From Branchiostoma lanceolatum (Eukaryota > Chordata > Leptocardii > Amphioxiformes > Branchiostomatidae): DNA of 64,000 bases. Made by a program: the position numbers and the translations under genes. Positions 11,584 to 24,000 of the stretch are shown piece by piece. The stretch covers positions 11,537,501 to 11,601,500 of the forward strand of contig NC_089727.1 in the NCBI RefSeq assembly GCF_035083965.1, given 5' to 3'. The notes under the pieces were generated by a model. That model was not told the origin of the DNA. It did not search any database and worked only from the letters and a program-made list of their open reading frames with translations. Numbering within the stretch: the first letter of the stretch is position 1; every line of letters begins with the position of its first letter.

Positions 11584-14500
11584 TCACACGAACACTGGCG
11601 GATGTTCCTAAAGGCTTTCCACTCCAGCGCCACCGAGTCCATCTCCAGCGACAGCCGGTTCAGCGACACGTCCATGGAATCACCCGCTCCTGCCGACGGC
11701 GAATTCTCCACCTTGACATTTGTCTCGGGAACCTCTTGACCTTCGCTTGCTTCAGCCTCCTCAACAAGGTCATTGGTACTGTTCAAAGTGTCATTCTTTT
11801 CTTCATTTTCCTCTGTGCTTGCACTGTCCCCATTGACAGGAGATTGAACATCTTCAATCCCAGACTCACTACTTGCATCAGATGCAGCGTTAGCTCCATT
11901 GTCTTCACTAGGGCCGTCTTCGGTCGGCACAGGGGTGTTAACCGCGGCGTCAGGATTGATGTCACCCTTCGCTTGCTGGTCAGGCGACAGCACCGTGTCT
12001 TTACCTAGCAGCTTCTTAACACCAGCTATTCTCTGTAACATGGAAAACAGGATGATTTAGACAGTGGGTTACAGAATCTTTTAGCTAAGGTATCAAAGGA
12101 AATTGTATAGCAATGAATTTTGCTAATAGATTGCTACTAATTTTGCTACAGGTTATTCATTCATATTTGAAAGACATAAGTAACCTTTTCCAGCAGCCTG
12201 ACATGGTCCTCCAGGGAGGCTGAATGGTCCTTCATTGCACTGACGGTGTCGGTTACAGACTCCCTGGGGTGGACACCACTCTCGTACCTGTTGTACATGC
12301 CACGCCAGAACCTGCACACAACACACATGTACAGTATGTCAGAATCAACTGCTTTCAAAACCTTCAGCTAAAATCGCTTATCATGTGAACGAGAATCTCC
12401 ATGTCTGTAAACACTGTGTTTTCTTTTTACCAAAATAAAGTTACTCAAGCAACTGGACATGATTTTGGAAACAGTCAGACGTTTCAGGTAACATCCACTA
12501 CCTTTCGTCAGTAACACTAAGTGAGATCTGTGCTTATTTATTTTGGCATCCTAATATATCTTTGTTTCAGGTTTCTATTTCTTTGCTCTTCACTTGCACA
12601 TACATTTTGAGTATGAGGGGATTTAGGCTGATTAGGGAAAAATCTTCACTGTCACTGATATCAAGACATTTTTCTTTGGAAAACAATCTTCATCAACCTT
12701 CAATGGGTAAATTTTGCATGGTGAGGAATGCAGTCAAAAATATCATCTGTAGAAAATATAGAAAGGAAGTCAACCCTTGCAAAGTTTTGCATGGAGAAGT
12801 CAGTAAGACTGTGGACCTACTTGAAGTTCTGAGGTGCGGTGTTGGGAAAGAGGATGCCCTTAGTGACAGGATGTTCCCTTCGGTACAGCGGGTTGACATA
12901 GTCACTCATGTTCTTCCTCATGAAGCCCCACAGGGAGTAGGTTTTAGAGCTCAGGCTGTAGTGTGAAGGGTCAAACAGGGAATCAACTACATGTAGTACA
13001 TTATTGTACGTCTTGCTCCCAAAGACAGATGGACAACAGTACAAGGCAGTACTCGCACACAAGTAGCAAGTCATCACAAACTAAGAAGCCACAATGGCCA
13101 GTATCGTACAAAATGAGGTCATATGTCATAATTCTAATAAAAAGCCCCAAAAAGAGCATTTTATAAAACTTCCCATTGGCAAATAGATTACCATGATATG
13201 CCCTCTGTGGGCAATCACACAGCAACCAAATCATTTCCAGAATCTGAGGAAGAGAATAAAGCGCTAGTGACCTGAGCTCCTCCCGTTCCCTCTGACAGTT
13301 GCCCAGGAAGGTGCCAAACTGACAGGAGTAGGCGTGGTCGTGCAGCGTCAGGAGGAAGCTCTCGTTAAACTGGAACGCACACGGGAACTGCTGCGTCAGC
13401 TGCCAAACACACTCCACAAACTGTGTGAAGACTGGAGACACCTCTTTCTCTTCTACTGCTGTCAGTCCAAGTCTGGGGGACAGAGGGAGTTTTGTTCTGT
13501 AAGTACTGTTACATAACATCAATTAGATTAAACAAACATTGTGTAAGAGACCTCTTTACAATTCAAGTGTAACAGACAAATGGTAACCTCAAATATATGG
13601 GCGAGGAAGGTATCAACAAATCCAACACATACAGCATGAAGAAGGATTAAACATCTATCAGTTTAACGGTAAAGACTCATACCTATCTGTGAATTTGTGC
13701 CCAAAGTCAAGCCACTCCTTTTCAATCAGTGCCTGTGAACAAGTGGGTAACACGCATGTGAGTAAGCAAACATGGTGTGGTTACCTTTAAATGTCAGAAT
13801 TAAAAGCAAAACATCTCAGAATGGACCATACCTATGAAGGATTGAGGGAGTTGTGAAAGTGATCATATATTTTTCCGTCAAGTGAATATTTTGTGATAAT
13901 TCATCTTTAACCTCTTTTTTCTTTTTCTTGTCATCTTTCCTTTTTCCCTATTTTTCCCCTTTTGCACTGAACCTTCTCTCCCACGATCCTTCTGTGGTAT
14001 GTAAGACAATGAACAAAATGTAGTTGACACAAACCTGAAAGCCTTGCAGAGTCCTGTAGTAGGGGTCTAGGAACACGCCAGCCAAAGAGCAGGTCTGCGC
14101 TGTTCTATCCCAGCCGTCAGAACAGTGGACCAGCACACTGGCATGGTCATCAACCACTGCCTGGAGGGAACAGAGCACAGGTAAGGCACAAGTTAGGCAC
14201 ACAGAGGGCACAAGTAAGGTACACACAGGGCACAAGTAAGGCACACACAGGGCACAGGTAAGGCACGCACAGGGCACAGGTAAGGAACACACATTTGTGT
14301 CCAATGTGTGTTCCTGTGTAAGGCACAGACAGGGCACAAGTACTGTTTTAACCTTAGATCAGCTACGCCTCAACCACAAACCGATTTTCAGTGAAAGTTA
14401 GCCAGGAGAAGGTTAACAACAGTTTGTACATGCATTACCTTTGCTATGAAGAGGGAGGTGTCCATGATGGCCTTGATGTGCTTGAGCCAGCTGCTGTTCT

Positions 14501-17500
14501 CCAGTCCACTCAGGAAGTCTCCAACAGACGGATTCTTCAGGTCACACACTGCAGAGGACAAGATTTCTGTCATCAGAACTGGACTATGTAGAACTCAAGA
14601 CTCAAGTCATCTGAAATTATGTGCTGTATATCACATAAAACAAGACCATAGACTTCTCACAAAGAGAAGAAAAGGCGCAGCCCATGTTTTGGTTAAGTTT
14701 GATGTTTCATAAACAACAACCTGAGGTTAGGGATTGAGAATATTTATGATTAACGATAAGATCTAGCATCTATTTCAGCATTGATTTAGGGGGAAAGGTA
14801 TTGAGTTCAGAGTTGAGCCTTACCCTCTATGAGCTTGTTCAGACTGTTTCTCATGATATGGATGTTCTCGATCCCCAGGAACTGGAAGCGGATGTTGGAG
14901 TAGAAGTCGGTGCTCTCATAGCCCTTCCCAGCCGCCTTGTTTGCCATGGCATTGATCTGGAAGAGACGGGTTATTTCATTGTTAGTTACTTTATTGGGAA
15001 AGGAACTAAACAGAACAATATAAGATTCTCTATGCACTGTCTTTCATGGAAACCAGACAAAGCAGAAAAATATTACTCCAAAGCACTTCTCAGGACTCTA
15101 TAGGTTCCAGTGGTAGGGCTTGTACACATTTTATATCAGTCCAACTGGCATAGATTATGACAGTATGAAGGTAAATAGCCTCCTAAGTTTGTAACTCTTC
15201 TCACATGGCAATAAGCTTTCCAATCTGTGAATGCAGGGGTAATGAGGGTGAAAATGCTGTGATCTGCAGAGAGCTGACCTTGGGTCTTGTGTCCACCACA
15301 TACATGAAGTTACAGTTGGGGTTAGCCCTCATGATGGCTTGCAGCATCTGTTCATCCTCCAGACACCTGGCACTGAACCCAGACAGAGGCTGGCTGCACC
15401 TGCAGATGGTTGCCTGGGAGACACCATGGCAACAGGACTGTCACTGCACCAATCACCACATTAACTACAGTAACTTCACTACATTTAGTATTTTGAACTG
15501 AAATTGTTTCAACACTTAAGCATCAGATTTGGAGTTCAAAAAGGATATCAACAGAATATATGTTTATGTGGCCTAGTGTGAACACCAGTAGTTGCACATC
15601 ACCATTGCTCAGTACTGTGTTGTTACTTCACTCACATGGTTGTCTTTGTGATAGTATGACAGGACAGGTAGCCTGCCCCTGCTCCTGAACTTGGAACTCC
15701 CCAGCAGTATGGGGGTGGTGGCACCGGCGGGTACGAACAGGGTCCGTGGGTACGTGTCACAGATCTGGGGACACAAAAATAAAAAATCTTAAGGTTGTGT
15801 CAGATAGGAGAAAAGAATACAGCATGAGCTGCTATTTTATGTACAAAATAACTTTTGCTGAGCTATACTACTGGCTCTTTCTCATAGTTCCTGAGATAAA
15901 TGGATAGCTTCACACCTGATTCATAAGAATATGAACTGCACCAACTAGTGATTAGCTACAGCTGTCTTCATTCTACTCAAGTTATTGTCAGTCTCCAAAG
16001 CTTAACATATAAATCATAATCTTGTTTGAAGTCATATAGGGTTGTCATGTATACCTCTAGACCAGCTGCTAGACTGAAACAGAGGCTATTTACTAGTATG
16101 TGCCCACCACCCTAGTCTCTACCAGACTAACTATGCCAGCTATAGGGAGAATATTTGCCAGGGAAGTTTGGCAACCAGAGGGCTTCAATTGCCCCTCAGG
16201 CAAAATATTGAACCTCCCTAAGGACTGATTCTACTGGCCAGTTATTTCCTTTTTTGCCAAATTCTATGACCCATACATCTGTAGGAAGGCCTGGTGGAGG
16301 CTACCTGGTAGTCCTTGTTGATGGGAGACTGGGCCCATCTGTTGTTGGGGAGTCCCTGTCGGGAGAACTCCGCCTCCAGACTGAAGTAGTTCCAGCCGTC
16401 CTCGTGGTCCAGAAGGGTGGCCTGGGGGTTGTACTGGAATGCATACAGCTCCGTAATGGATGCTGGGAAAAAAGGATGCAATCTTATGTCATGTCCTGAC
16501 GCAATTTCCTTGTACATATAGGCCAATACATATCTACCTCTATTCTAAAAAGAAATCGATTAATCTCTGACGCAAACAATTGATGTTTCCTGTGTATCAT
16601 GTAATATACTTCCATATATGTATTCTGTATTATTCTTATTGGATACCGTAGTGCTTAGACTTAAGTTTCGTAGAATCAATTAGTATTGTTAATAAGCAAA
16701 GACATATATATGTCTTGACATTTTGTACTACTTACGAACTTGCCATACATTGTACCCGTTACATTTGTTGTGAATAAACTTTGATTGATTGATTTTATAT
16801 GTGCTACATTGTACATGTGTATAGAATGGAACATACAGAAATTTAGAAGGGTATTGTACACAAAACATATTCAAGTGCCAGCAAGCCAAAAGTATCTTTA
16901 TAGAAACATTTCTACACAATATATATGGTTTATGAGTCATGTGAGCCCTTGATTGCTTCATAGAAATCATGTGATAAATACATCAAAGTTTACAATATTT
17001 CCAAAGCCCAGGCACATTTCATCTAATAGAAGGTAACAAATATGGCAAAGATTCTGACCTGGTTTGGATAACATAATTAAGGATTCAAAGATGTCATGAC
17101 ATTCCCTCTCCTTAGCAATGACGAAGGTGACAGTTTGGAAAGTCTTGCAGCGGATAAGGAGTGGAGACCCTACAGTGGTTAACGGCAGTTTCTCCACGGA
17201 GTCTATGTGCATGTGGAGGACCTGGGAAGCCATCAGACATTATAGGGGTTCAGTGAGCTTAAATAAATTTCACCTTTTTGTGATACATTCAGAGTTTTAT
17301 TTCATACAACTTGTATGTACATGTAGTACCATTTGTACACAGGTTATCAAATATATTCTCGAATTCATTCAGAATTTCTACTTGGATGAACAACAACTAA
17401 AGAGCTAGTCAGTAATGATTTGTGTGTACATGGAACAAAAGTCTGTGACTTACTGTATGTTACATATAAAATATTAATTTTCTCGTCCCTAATCTAATTT

Positions 17501-20500
17501 GAACAGTTGCATATGTCAGGCTATAGAATTTTCATATGATAAAGGATAAAACAATCATGGAACAAAAAATCTAGGCTCTACAAAGTCTTAAAGTTTGTCT
17601 TCTAGTTCTATGTAATAAATGGCATCTGAAAACAGAAGGTGTAAATGATTAGCCACTGCATTCCTGTTTATATAAATTATAATTATGACCGGTGGCTGCA
17701 TACTGTAGCAGTTAGTGGGAGCATTCAAGGTCAGATAAACAACAGGAATGTTGGTTGCGTGACTAGGATGTTTTGATGAATTATGCATATGAAACAATCT
17801 TCTTTCAAGGACGGATAGAATTATGTCAACAATATTTCACCCCAGATCAGATCATAGTTTTCTAGTTGAAAAAAACACAACTTAGTTTCTTGAGCAAAAC
17901 ATTATGTAAGAAATTATCCATCAGTCAGGCAGGTACAAAAACCAGAATGATTGTTGTCTTTCCAGCTCTGCCTACGCTAAAATTTACTGTTACTAATTTC
18001 AAGGACATCTTATATGGTGGTGGTTGATGCATGTAGTTACAGTTGATGATCATGCAATAAAGTAATTAATTTTGTACAGTGGCTGTGTGTGTTTGCATCA
18101 TGGTTAACCTTTAGCACACTAAAGTAGCTGTTGTTAATCATTATTACATACTAAAAGTATGCTGGTGACAAGGAAGCTTTTCTTAAACATCCCCTCTCTT
18201 CACTGGACTTACCCATGTTTCCCTCTTACTGTTGGGGTCGACGAAGATGAGGTGGGTGGCAGTGAGATAGAGAGTCCCAATGGCTGGTTTCCTGGTGTTG
18301 AACCGGTCCTGTAGCCGGACATTCTCTACCTACAGGGTACATGGAATAAAAGGGTCTTCACTGTTTTCAAAAAGGTTATATATTCTGCACAGCAAGACAG
18401 GGCACTGTGGAGATGGTAAAAATAACCTTCAAATTCAGTTGTTTATGTTCCTAGTGCCTCTCCTTTATTTTCCCTTCGTTTACTTGTTCCGGACACTTGT
18501 GTTGTATTTAACCCATGCGCAACTGCTGATAATCTCAGATATGAGGCTAAGCAGTAAAGAAGAAGAAGAAGAAAAGGTATCAGGAAGTACATTGTGTATA
18601 TCATTATTACCCATGCCATTTTGAGGTGTACGACATTTAGAGAATATGTGAAGATCAGATAACCAAGCTGTACTACAGGGAATTATTTTTGAAATCCAGT
18701 TTGTTCTCATACAGATATGGCGGAAAGAGCTAAAACAACTGCAGCAGCTGGACCACAAAAGTAATAGAGTAATGATTTACTAGTAATAGTATTGGACACA
18801 GCTGATTGGACAGTTGTAGATACTAAAGACTGAAGGACAGAAAAAGTACATTGCATTAAGTTCCATTCATGAATGATGCATTTATCATTGTGAATTGCAA
18901 GGAGGTATTAAGCTGTCAAACATATTTGTTATTAATTGCTTTTTCTGCACCTTTTTTAATGCGGTGCAAGGTATGAAATCACTGTGGTCAGTGTGTTAGT
19001 AAGCAGCATCTTTCAGCATAAGCATGAAGCAAGGATTGGGCCCAGTGCTCTGATCCACCCTGTTTTGCAAATTAACAGTGACAACTGCATCATCAAGCAC
19101 AGGTAAGCTATTTCCTTCCCCTTTTTCATGATTCCCATGCACCCAGTGCACTGACTCCTGTTCTGCAAATTTACCTGGACTGGCATGAAAAAATCAGGCG
19201 GTGCATGGGGCTTTTGTGCACCCTTATTATTCGACCCCTGAAACAGAAAGGTGAGGAAGCGGTCAGTAGTTTGATGTCACAAATTTTGGCTGCCTGGGAA
19301 AAGCAGGTTCAACTACAGGTAGCATACATTTTTAGTGACCAATAGGTGCACTAAACTGTTTCCAAAAGACAGCAGCATTACATCTATAACTTTAAATAAA
19401 GAAGCAGATGATAAATTTTGTATAAATTCTACTTAATGGTAAAAAATAAAAACTTAGAAGAACAACAAAATTGCAAATGGTGTTACAGCCATCTATGATA
19501 AGTATGACAAGTAAAATGACAAAATAAGTAAGAAGACAACAAAAACAAGTTTAAACTTTAATGACAATAAGTCAAAGTCAAAATAACAAAAAGATAAATT
19601 GAGGAAAACAATTGTATCATAATGGTCTAAAGGTAAGGCTATGATTGGTGGAAGACTGTGCGTGTAGTTAAATCAACACAAATAAAGACAAGTAAAATTT
19701 TATCAAACTTAGATAGAATTGAATTTTTGTACAGAAATTACTTTATGGTTTTCCTCCAATATAAGGAGTGCTCAGTTTTCAAGGTCAGCCAGTCATTGCA
19801 CATCAAAGTCCTAACCATTCCTCACCAATGTCTATACTGTACATGATTCCCACCAAGACCCCCTGGGGAATATACATCCAGGTGTTTATACAATTTTCAC
19901 CTGGAGGTAATCAATAATTGCTATAAATCATGAATCTGTATCATAGATTTCACAAATGTCATGTTCCTACGGGTACTCACCGCCACCCAGCTACAGGGTG
20001 GCGGACAGGGAGTAGCGCACCTGCCCTTTGAGGCGCTAAAGCCAAAACATGTCAAAACAAAACACAGCGACTACCCCCTCCACAAGTACCCCAAACCCCC
20101 ACTGTGACAGAGCCTTCAACTTATGAAGTGGCGCACGAAACAAGAAGAAGAAGCTATATGTACTTTCATGACAACACCTGATGTATACATCATGTATCTG
20201 CCAGTTGAGGTAGCCTCCACCCAGAGCCACACCCCCTGACTACAGGTACAACCCCGCCCCCTCCTGGGACAACAGTGATAGGTGCCATCACTGATTACCA
20301 TAATGATGATGCAACCCTTTTAAATCACCCACACCCCTATTTTGACAGACGGTGCGACACAACAGTGTCAACAAAACTAGAGTACACAACATCTCTGATT
20401 GTATACGTAAGCTGCTTTAGTGCACATCTCAACAGCATGATGTCATGGCATGTCACGAGACTTCGCATCTAAACCCGACTCTTTGAAATTATAGCAAATA

Positions 20501-20880
20501 TTGAAACGGAAGTAAGGCAACAGTTGGACACAGGTGACAGTTTATAGCACTTGCAGGAAACCTGCTTTTGATGTCAGCTGTTGTATTAACCCCGCACAAG
20601 AGATTCCGTCATCATTGTTCGTAAATAATGAGAAAACTCGGGTTGATTCCTGGGTCATAATGCCGGGTCGTGCCAGGGAACATACCGGAAGATGACAACA
20701 CCACATAAACCACATCAACTTTAACAGCTACTAACACTATTGTTTCAACACACAAGAGCACAAAAGTTTACACGCAGACTCTACAGACTATGTGTGAACA
20801 TACAGACTGGGTACTGAAGACAAAGAAGGTTGTGTTGGCGAGATAACGGCACAAACCTTGGGAGTTCGTATGTGCTCCAT
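11018..20880 (-). CDS. MTMR6: Myotubularin-related phosphoinositide 3-phosphatase, MTMR6/7/8 type, with FYVE finger
   Basis: Removes the D3 phosphate from PI3P and PI(3,5)P2 on endosomal membranes. Fifteen exons: 20880-20857, 18329-18213, 17221-17059, 16462-16305, 15764-15636, 15413-15279, 14956-14824, 14548-14439, 14160-14035, 13732-13683, 13472-13272, 12955-12821, 12311-12185, 12032-11556, 11161-11018; all phases match, giving 742 residues. Start MEHIRTPK matches human MTMR6. Order: PH-GRAM (about 1-105), myotubularin phosphatase (about 130-500) with P-loop HCSDGWDRT (Cys336, Arg342), a short helical stretch (about 515-540), an acidic low-complexity linker (about 545-660), and a C-terminal FYVE-like finger (about 674-738). 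Catalytic residues are intact, so it should be active. One locus probably represents the unduplicated ancestor of vertebrate MTMR6, 7 and 8. It is head-to-head with NUP58. Confidence 0.95.
12443..12518 (-). repeat. Dispersed repeat with hammerhead-ribozyme-like core, copy 1
   Basis: In an MTMR6 intron. On the minus strand it reads CTGACGA (12505-12511), then a 7-bp stem closed by a GGAT tetraloop (arms AGGTAGT and GTTACCT), then GAAAC (12481-12485) and GTC. This is the order of hammerhead core elements CUGANGA, stem II, GAAA, UH. Flanking GTTA and TGAC can form a short stem I. One extra A before stem II departs from the textbook core. Confidence 0.6.
14176..14338. repeat. 22-bp minisatellite in an MTMR6 intron
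   Basis: Tandem 22-bp units of the type AGGGCACAAGTAAGGCACAC plus two bases. Four clean units run from about 14206, with degenerate units on both sides. It begins next to the acceptor of the exon encoding the catalytic loop (14035-14160) and fills most of that small intron. Confidence 0.85.
18330..20856 (-). other. First intron of MTMR6, no gene seen
   Basis: A 2.5-kb intron between the 8-codon first exon and exon 2. It holds AT-rich sequence, a GAA-rich run near 18557-18575 and a possible mobile-element fragment around 19970-20155, but no supported coding sequence. Confidence 0.6.
19970..20155. repeat. Possible SINE-like fragment ending in a GAA run
   Basis: A locally GC-rich block (GTGGCGG, GAGGCGC, GTGGCGC) in an AT-rich intron, ending in an AAGAAGAAGAAG tail. 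The composition break and simple-repeat tail suggest an inserted non-LTR or SINE-type sequence. No clear A/B boxes or target duplication were found. Confidence 0.25.
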
Positions 20881-21071
20881 CTTCTTTTTTTCACTCGACC
20901 GCCATGACACATCCGGGGCAGGTGTTCCCGCATCCCATCATGCACTGTAGCAACATGGCGGTTTTTGGATTAAAGTGTCGCAAGTTTTACTTTGTCAGTT
21001 TGCTTATCAGTGAATTTAGACTTTCTACGAGATTCTTGTAGCCTATTTTGGTGATTTAAGAAAATTCTGAG
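20881..21071. promoter_or_regulatory. Bidirectional promoter, MTMR6 and NUP58
   Basis: Only 191 bp separate the two divergent start codons. The interval contains an ATGGCG-core YY1-like site in each orientation (GTCATGGCGG complement at 20899-20908; AACATGGCGG near 20951-20960), an ETS-like ACATCCGG (about 20909-20916) and TCCCATCATGCACTG (20933-20947), which resembles the ZNF143/Staf (SBS) motif. There is no TATA box. This fits a TATA-less housekeeping promoter. Motif identities are by eye. Confidence 0.75.
20954..21040 (+). other. Possible upstream ORF in the NUP58 leader
   Basis: An ATG inside the YY1-like site opens a short frame beginning MAVFGLKCRK and stopping before the NUP58 start. 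It would be a uORF only if transcription starts upstream of 20954. With YY1-type initiators the start site often lies close by, so this is uncertain. Confidence 0.3.
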
Positions 21072-24000
21072 ATGCCGCCGACGGGTGGGTTCACGTTTGG
21101 GCAGACGCAGACGCCGGCCCAGCCGCAGGGAAGCCTGTTCGCCATGCCTGCCCCTGCCACTGCTCCCGCAGTCGGCGGACTCTCCTTTGGAACACCAGCA
21201 ACTACAACGTCAAGTCTGACTAGGTAAGGCTGTTGGAAGGTGTTGAAGAATGTTTGAGAAAGTACTGTTTTCGTTTCCATAGATTCTAACCTCCCATGAT
21301 ACCAGCCATGATTTAGCAGTGTCTTGAATTATTTTTCAACGAAAATATCTGTAACCAGTTATAACCAGCCCGAGAGCATAATTTAGTGACGCATGACGAT
21401 GGGGATTTCCCCAGGAGCTAACATCGCAATAAATTTATAAACGTTCTTTGGCATTTTCACAGCCAGTCTCAACAACAATGCTATAGAAGTACATGTTTTA
21501 CTCTTTTGTCCAGCAATGCATTGTGTTCTTCTCAGTTATTTTTCAATGACCAAGAAGCTATTACTAGTAAGTTTGTGAATAACTTCTAAAAATTTTTATT
21601 CTCTACAGCACTGGCAGTATTGGAGGGCTGACATTTGGACAAGCAGCTCCAGTCACTGGACTAGGAGTGGGCAACACAACTCCAGGTGAGATAGCTTGTC
21701 ATCACTCGGGACTCTAACAAATTAAACAATGGGTTAGTGGACTATGGCAGTTACCAGAAATGCCAGTAGCTAAATGATTAGCAAGGTTTTAATGTTCGCC
21801 ACATGATATCCAACATTCGAACAATGGTGCAACAAGGTTTGAAATAACATAGTGAACAACAAATAGGGAGACAGAGAGCATAGGGATATCAATCGGATTT
21901 AGCAAGATGGGGAAAGTTAACATTTTACATACCAGTATTTCTCCCATTTTCAACAACTGCAGCAACAGGACTGTCCTTTGGAACACCATCCACCAAGACA
22001 GGCACTACAGGCTTCACCCTGGGACAGGCCGCTGCAGCAGCTACAACAGGCACTCCAGGCTTCAACCTCGGCCTGCCCACTGCCGCTGCCACCACCACCT
22101 CTAACTTTGTCCTGACGCTACCCACGGCTGCTACCACTACTGCTTCCATATTTGGTACACCTGCAGCCACCACTGCTGCAGCTACAACAGGTGGCTTGTT
22201 TGGCACGCCAGCCACCAGTACTCCTGCACTGACAGGTGGCATCTTTGGGAACAAAACCACTGCCGCCGCCACAGCAGCCACCACCACTGCAACAGGACTC
22301 GCTGGGGGTCTGTTTGGGGCGGCACCAGCCACGACAGGTGGTCTTAAACTAGGTAAGATGTCATGTTCATATTAGATACAATCTACTCCCATCAGTAGTA
22401 CTATCAAAGTTTCAACATTTGTTTTTCCAACTTAACAGATATTTTGTTGCTCTCCTCTTTGAGCAAGTTTAAAAGAATGATTTTGTCATCAGGTGGCCTT
22501 GGTGGTGCAGCCACAACCACCGCCACTGGTACAGGACTGGGTGGGGGTTTCTCTTTTGGTGCACCAACAGCAACGACTACAACAACTTCAGCTGGTGGCC
22601 TGACGCTGGGAGGGTTGACTGGGCTGGCAGCACCTGCAACAACTACAGCCAGTATAGGGCTGGGAGGGACCGGCCCCACTTCCCAGGCCAGCACAACCAC
22701 AACAGGTATCTGTGTATGTGTGATCTGAACAAGATAGCTATTGTTCATGTTTCTCCAGATGCCGTCTGTAACTTTAGTGGCAGATATGTGCAATCATTTT
22801 TGGGTAGTATCAAAATATAGTAGTTCTAATGTTCATATTACATTTTTAGTATAACCAAGGTTGTACAGTTAACTGGATGTTGCTTCCAAAATTGGGCGGG
22901 GGAATTCAAAAACAAGAAGTTAATTTGTGTGGCCATTTTCACAGAACATTTGGCTATCCCCAATGGAATTCCCCAAACTAGATTAAAAAATACTTTGTGT
23001 GCATGTGTTTTTTATGATACCCTTGTACTTATCATGATTTTTATGTTATTTTTCAGGTACTGTAGGAACTAAACCAGGGTAAGTTTTATCCATATCAAGA
23101 TGTCATTTTGTTGAAAATCAAATCCAGTAAATTTGAATCGTTTGACCTTATGTAGATTCCTCACTTTCTTTTGTCATTTTTTATTCTTTTTACAGTGATG
23201 GCAAAGCAGGGAAGGACAATGAAGTACCCAATGAGATTGGTCAAAGTGTAGAAACATTTAGGTATGTATCCTGCAATTGTTTACCTGTGATATGTGATAT
23301 TTAATATTGACAAACAGCATGTTCAGGGATTTCATTGTTATTTGGTGATTTTGATATCAAAATCTTAACATGTTTATCTGTAGGAAATATGTGAAAGAAC
23401 AGAAGGATGTTCAGGATGAGATCTCCAGAGTGAGCTCCAAGCCTCTGGACAAGGTACAGGAGGACATCACAGCACTCAGACAGATGCTGTCTGTGGTGTC
23501 CAGTGGTCTACAGAGAAACGCTGTGGCCATAGAGAAACTCAAGGCAGACTCTGCACAGGTATCTGTTTTTAAGACCAAGTTAGAAAATTACTGTTATACC
23601 ATTTAAGTTTTAGCCTCTGTGGTTATGCTAGTACTAGTAATGAAAAAAAACAGAATTGTCAATGTCATAACTAAAGAATCAATGTGTATTCGTAACAGAA
23701 ATGTTAAGCAAAGTGTAACAGAAATGTAAAGCAAAGTGTAACTTATAAATATATATTTTAGTTATTTCTTCTGGTTCAAAAAAGTAGGTAATACTAGTAG
23801 TAGTACATAGTATAAAGAAGAGAAAATGCTTAGAATATGTCCTAGCAGAAGTATCTTTATTAAACTTTAAAGGAAACATTTCACTAAGATACATGTTTTC
23901 TATGTCTTCTTATGTTTCAGGAACTGAAGAACGTGGAAATTGCCCAACGCACTAAGGACACTCCCCCAGGGCTGCAGCACGAGCACACAGCTCCGGCAGA

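Noticed and set aside
21925-22793. Val/Ala/Pro-rich minus-strand open frames
   Set aside because: Antisense shadow of the NUP58 FG-repeat exons, whose codon bias keeps the opposite strand open.
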